Assembly: GCA_029267645.1 (NCBI GenBank)
Contig: JAJUIM010000154.1
Location: forward strand, 1 to 5,283
Source: Microbacterium sp.
GTDB lineage: Bacteria > Actinomycetota > Actinomycetes > Actinomycetales > Microbacteriaceae
Direction of reading: 5' to 3'
Length of the DNA stretch: 5,283 nucleotides
This document shows positions 5,075 to 5,283 of this stretch, one piece after another. A program made the translations under genes and the position numbers. The notes beneath the pieces were generated by a model. It was given only the letters and a program-made list of their open reading frames with translations, was not told where the DNA came from and did not search any database. Numbering within the stretch: the stretch's first letter is position 1; the number at the start of each line of letters is the position of its first letter.

Positions 5075-5283
5075 TGTCCCCAACGCACCCCGTCGCGTCC
5101 TCGACCCTCCCGCAGTAGCGCCGAGGCGTGGACGACGACGGGCAGCGGCCGCGCCGCAACGAGACGGCGGCGGGCTGGGTCCTCACCCCCGTCGTGCTCC
5201 GCGCGCGGCGGGGTTGACCGCTCCTACGCTCGCGGTTCCGAACGGAAGATCGGCACCGTGCCCGCGCGTGAGCGGTTCCCGAG
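5075..5283 (+). other. Intergenic region, with a possible start of a gene leaving the window
   Basis: No convincing complete gene is seen here on either strand. TACGCT (5225-5230) resembles an actinobacterial -10 box, and GGAAG (5244-5248) lies 9 bp before a GTG at 5258 that opens a frame (VPARERFP) running off the window end. TTGACC (5214-5219) looks like a -35 element but is only 5 bp from the -10-like box, so they cannot form one normal promoter. The bases just after the toxin stop show no strong hairpin followed by T residues. Confidence 0.25.

Noticed and set aside
4947..5186. Minus-strand frame of 79 codons over the toxin 3' end and intergenic region
   Set aside because: Half of it is antisense to vapC, the composition is Arg/Ser-rich, and there is no ribosome-binding site or domain.
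5128..5217. Small + strand frame of 29 codons from a GTG (VDDDGQRPRRNE...)
   Set aside because: It has no Shine-Dalgarno, an in-frame stop 9 bp before the GTG, no family recognised, and is short enough to occur by chance in GC-rich DNA.
5214..5230. TTGACC...TACGCT as a -35/-10 promoter pair
   Set aside because: The spacer is only 5 bp, far from the 16-18 bp needed. At most the TACGCT box alone could be part of a promoter.

Overview
The window is about two-thirds G+C, with codons ending mostly in G or C. It reads like chromosomal DNA of a high-GC actinobacterium, probably of the Microbacteriaceae or a close relative. That placement is inferred from base composition, the PadR/DUF1048 pair, the MsnO8-type LLM oxidoreductase and the lipoprotein signal; no rRNA or other marker gene is present. 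All recognisable genes lie on the + strand and fill most of the window.

Layout: (1) 8-483 holds a PadR-family repressor, possibly starting upstream of the window edge, followed 2 bp later by a very short DUF1048-like protein that keeps only the N-terminal part of its family. (2) 484-646 is intergenic, with a candidate hairpin and a plausible promoter for the next gene. (3) 647-1615 is a luciferase-like (LLM class, MsnO8-like) flavin-dependent oxidoreductase. (4) 1681-4406 is a tight three-gene ABC import operon: a lipoprotein binding protein (ABC_sub_bind, COG2984 type), a permease (COG4120 type, BPD_transp_2 fold) and an ATPase (COG1101 type). In Firmicutes this layout matches the TrpXYZ-type tryptophan/aromatic amino acid transporters, but the substrate here is unproven. 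The permease starts 6 bp after the lipoprotein gene, and the ATPase starts at a GTG overlapping the permease stop as GTGA. (5) 4440-5074 is a type II toxin-antitoxin pair, a FitA/VapB-like ribbon-helix-helix antitoxin and a VapC PIN-domain RNase toxin, overlapping by ATGA. An AT-rich imperfect palindrome sits directly on its promoter and start codon. (6) 5075-5283 has no convincing gene, only a possible start of a gene that leaves the window.

The ABC operon would capture a small solute outside the membrane on the lipoprotein, pass it through a permease dimer and drive uptake with the ATPase. The VapBC pair is an independent unit: its codon use is clearly less G/C-biased than the ABC genes immediately upstream, it has its own operator, and its mRNA is probably leaderless. 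I found no CRISPR array, tRNA, rRNA, insertion sequence or riboswitch. No clearly new system is present. The points most worth a second look are the vapBC operator/leaderless start, the shortened DUF1048 partner of PadR, and the unknown substrate of the TrpXYZ-like importer.
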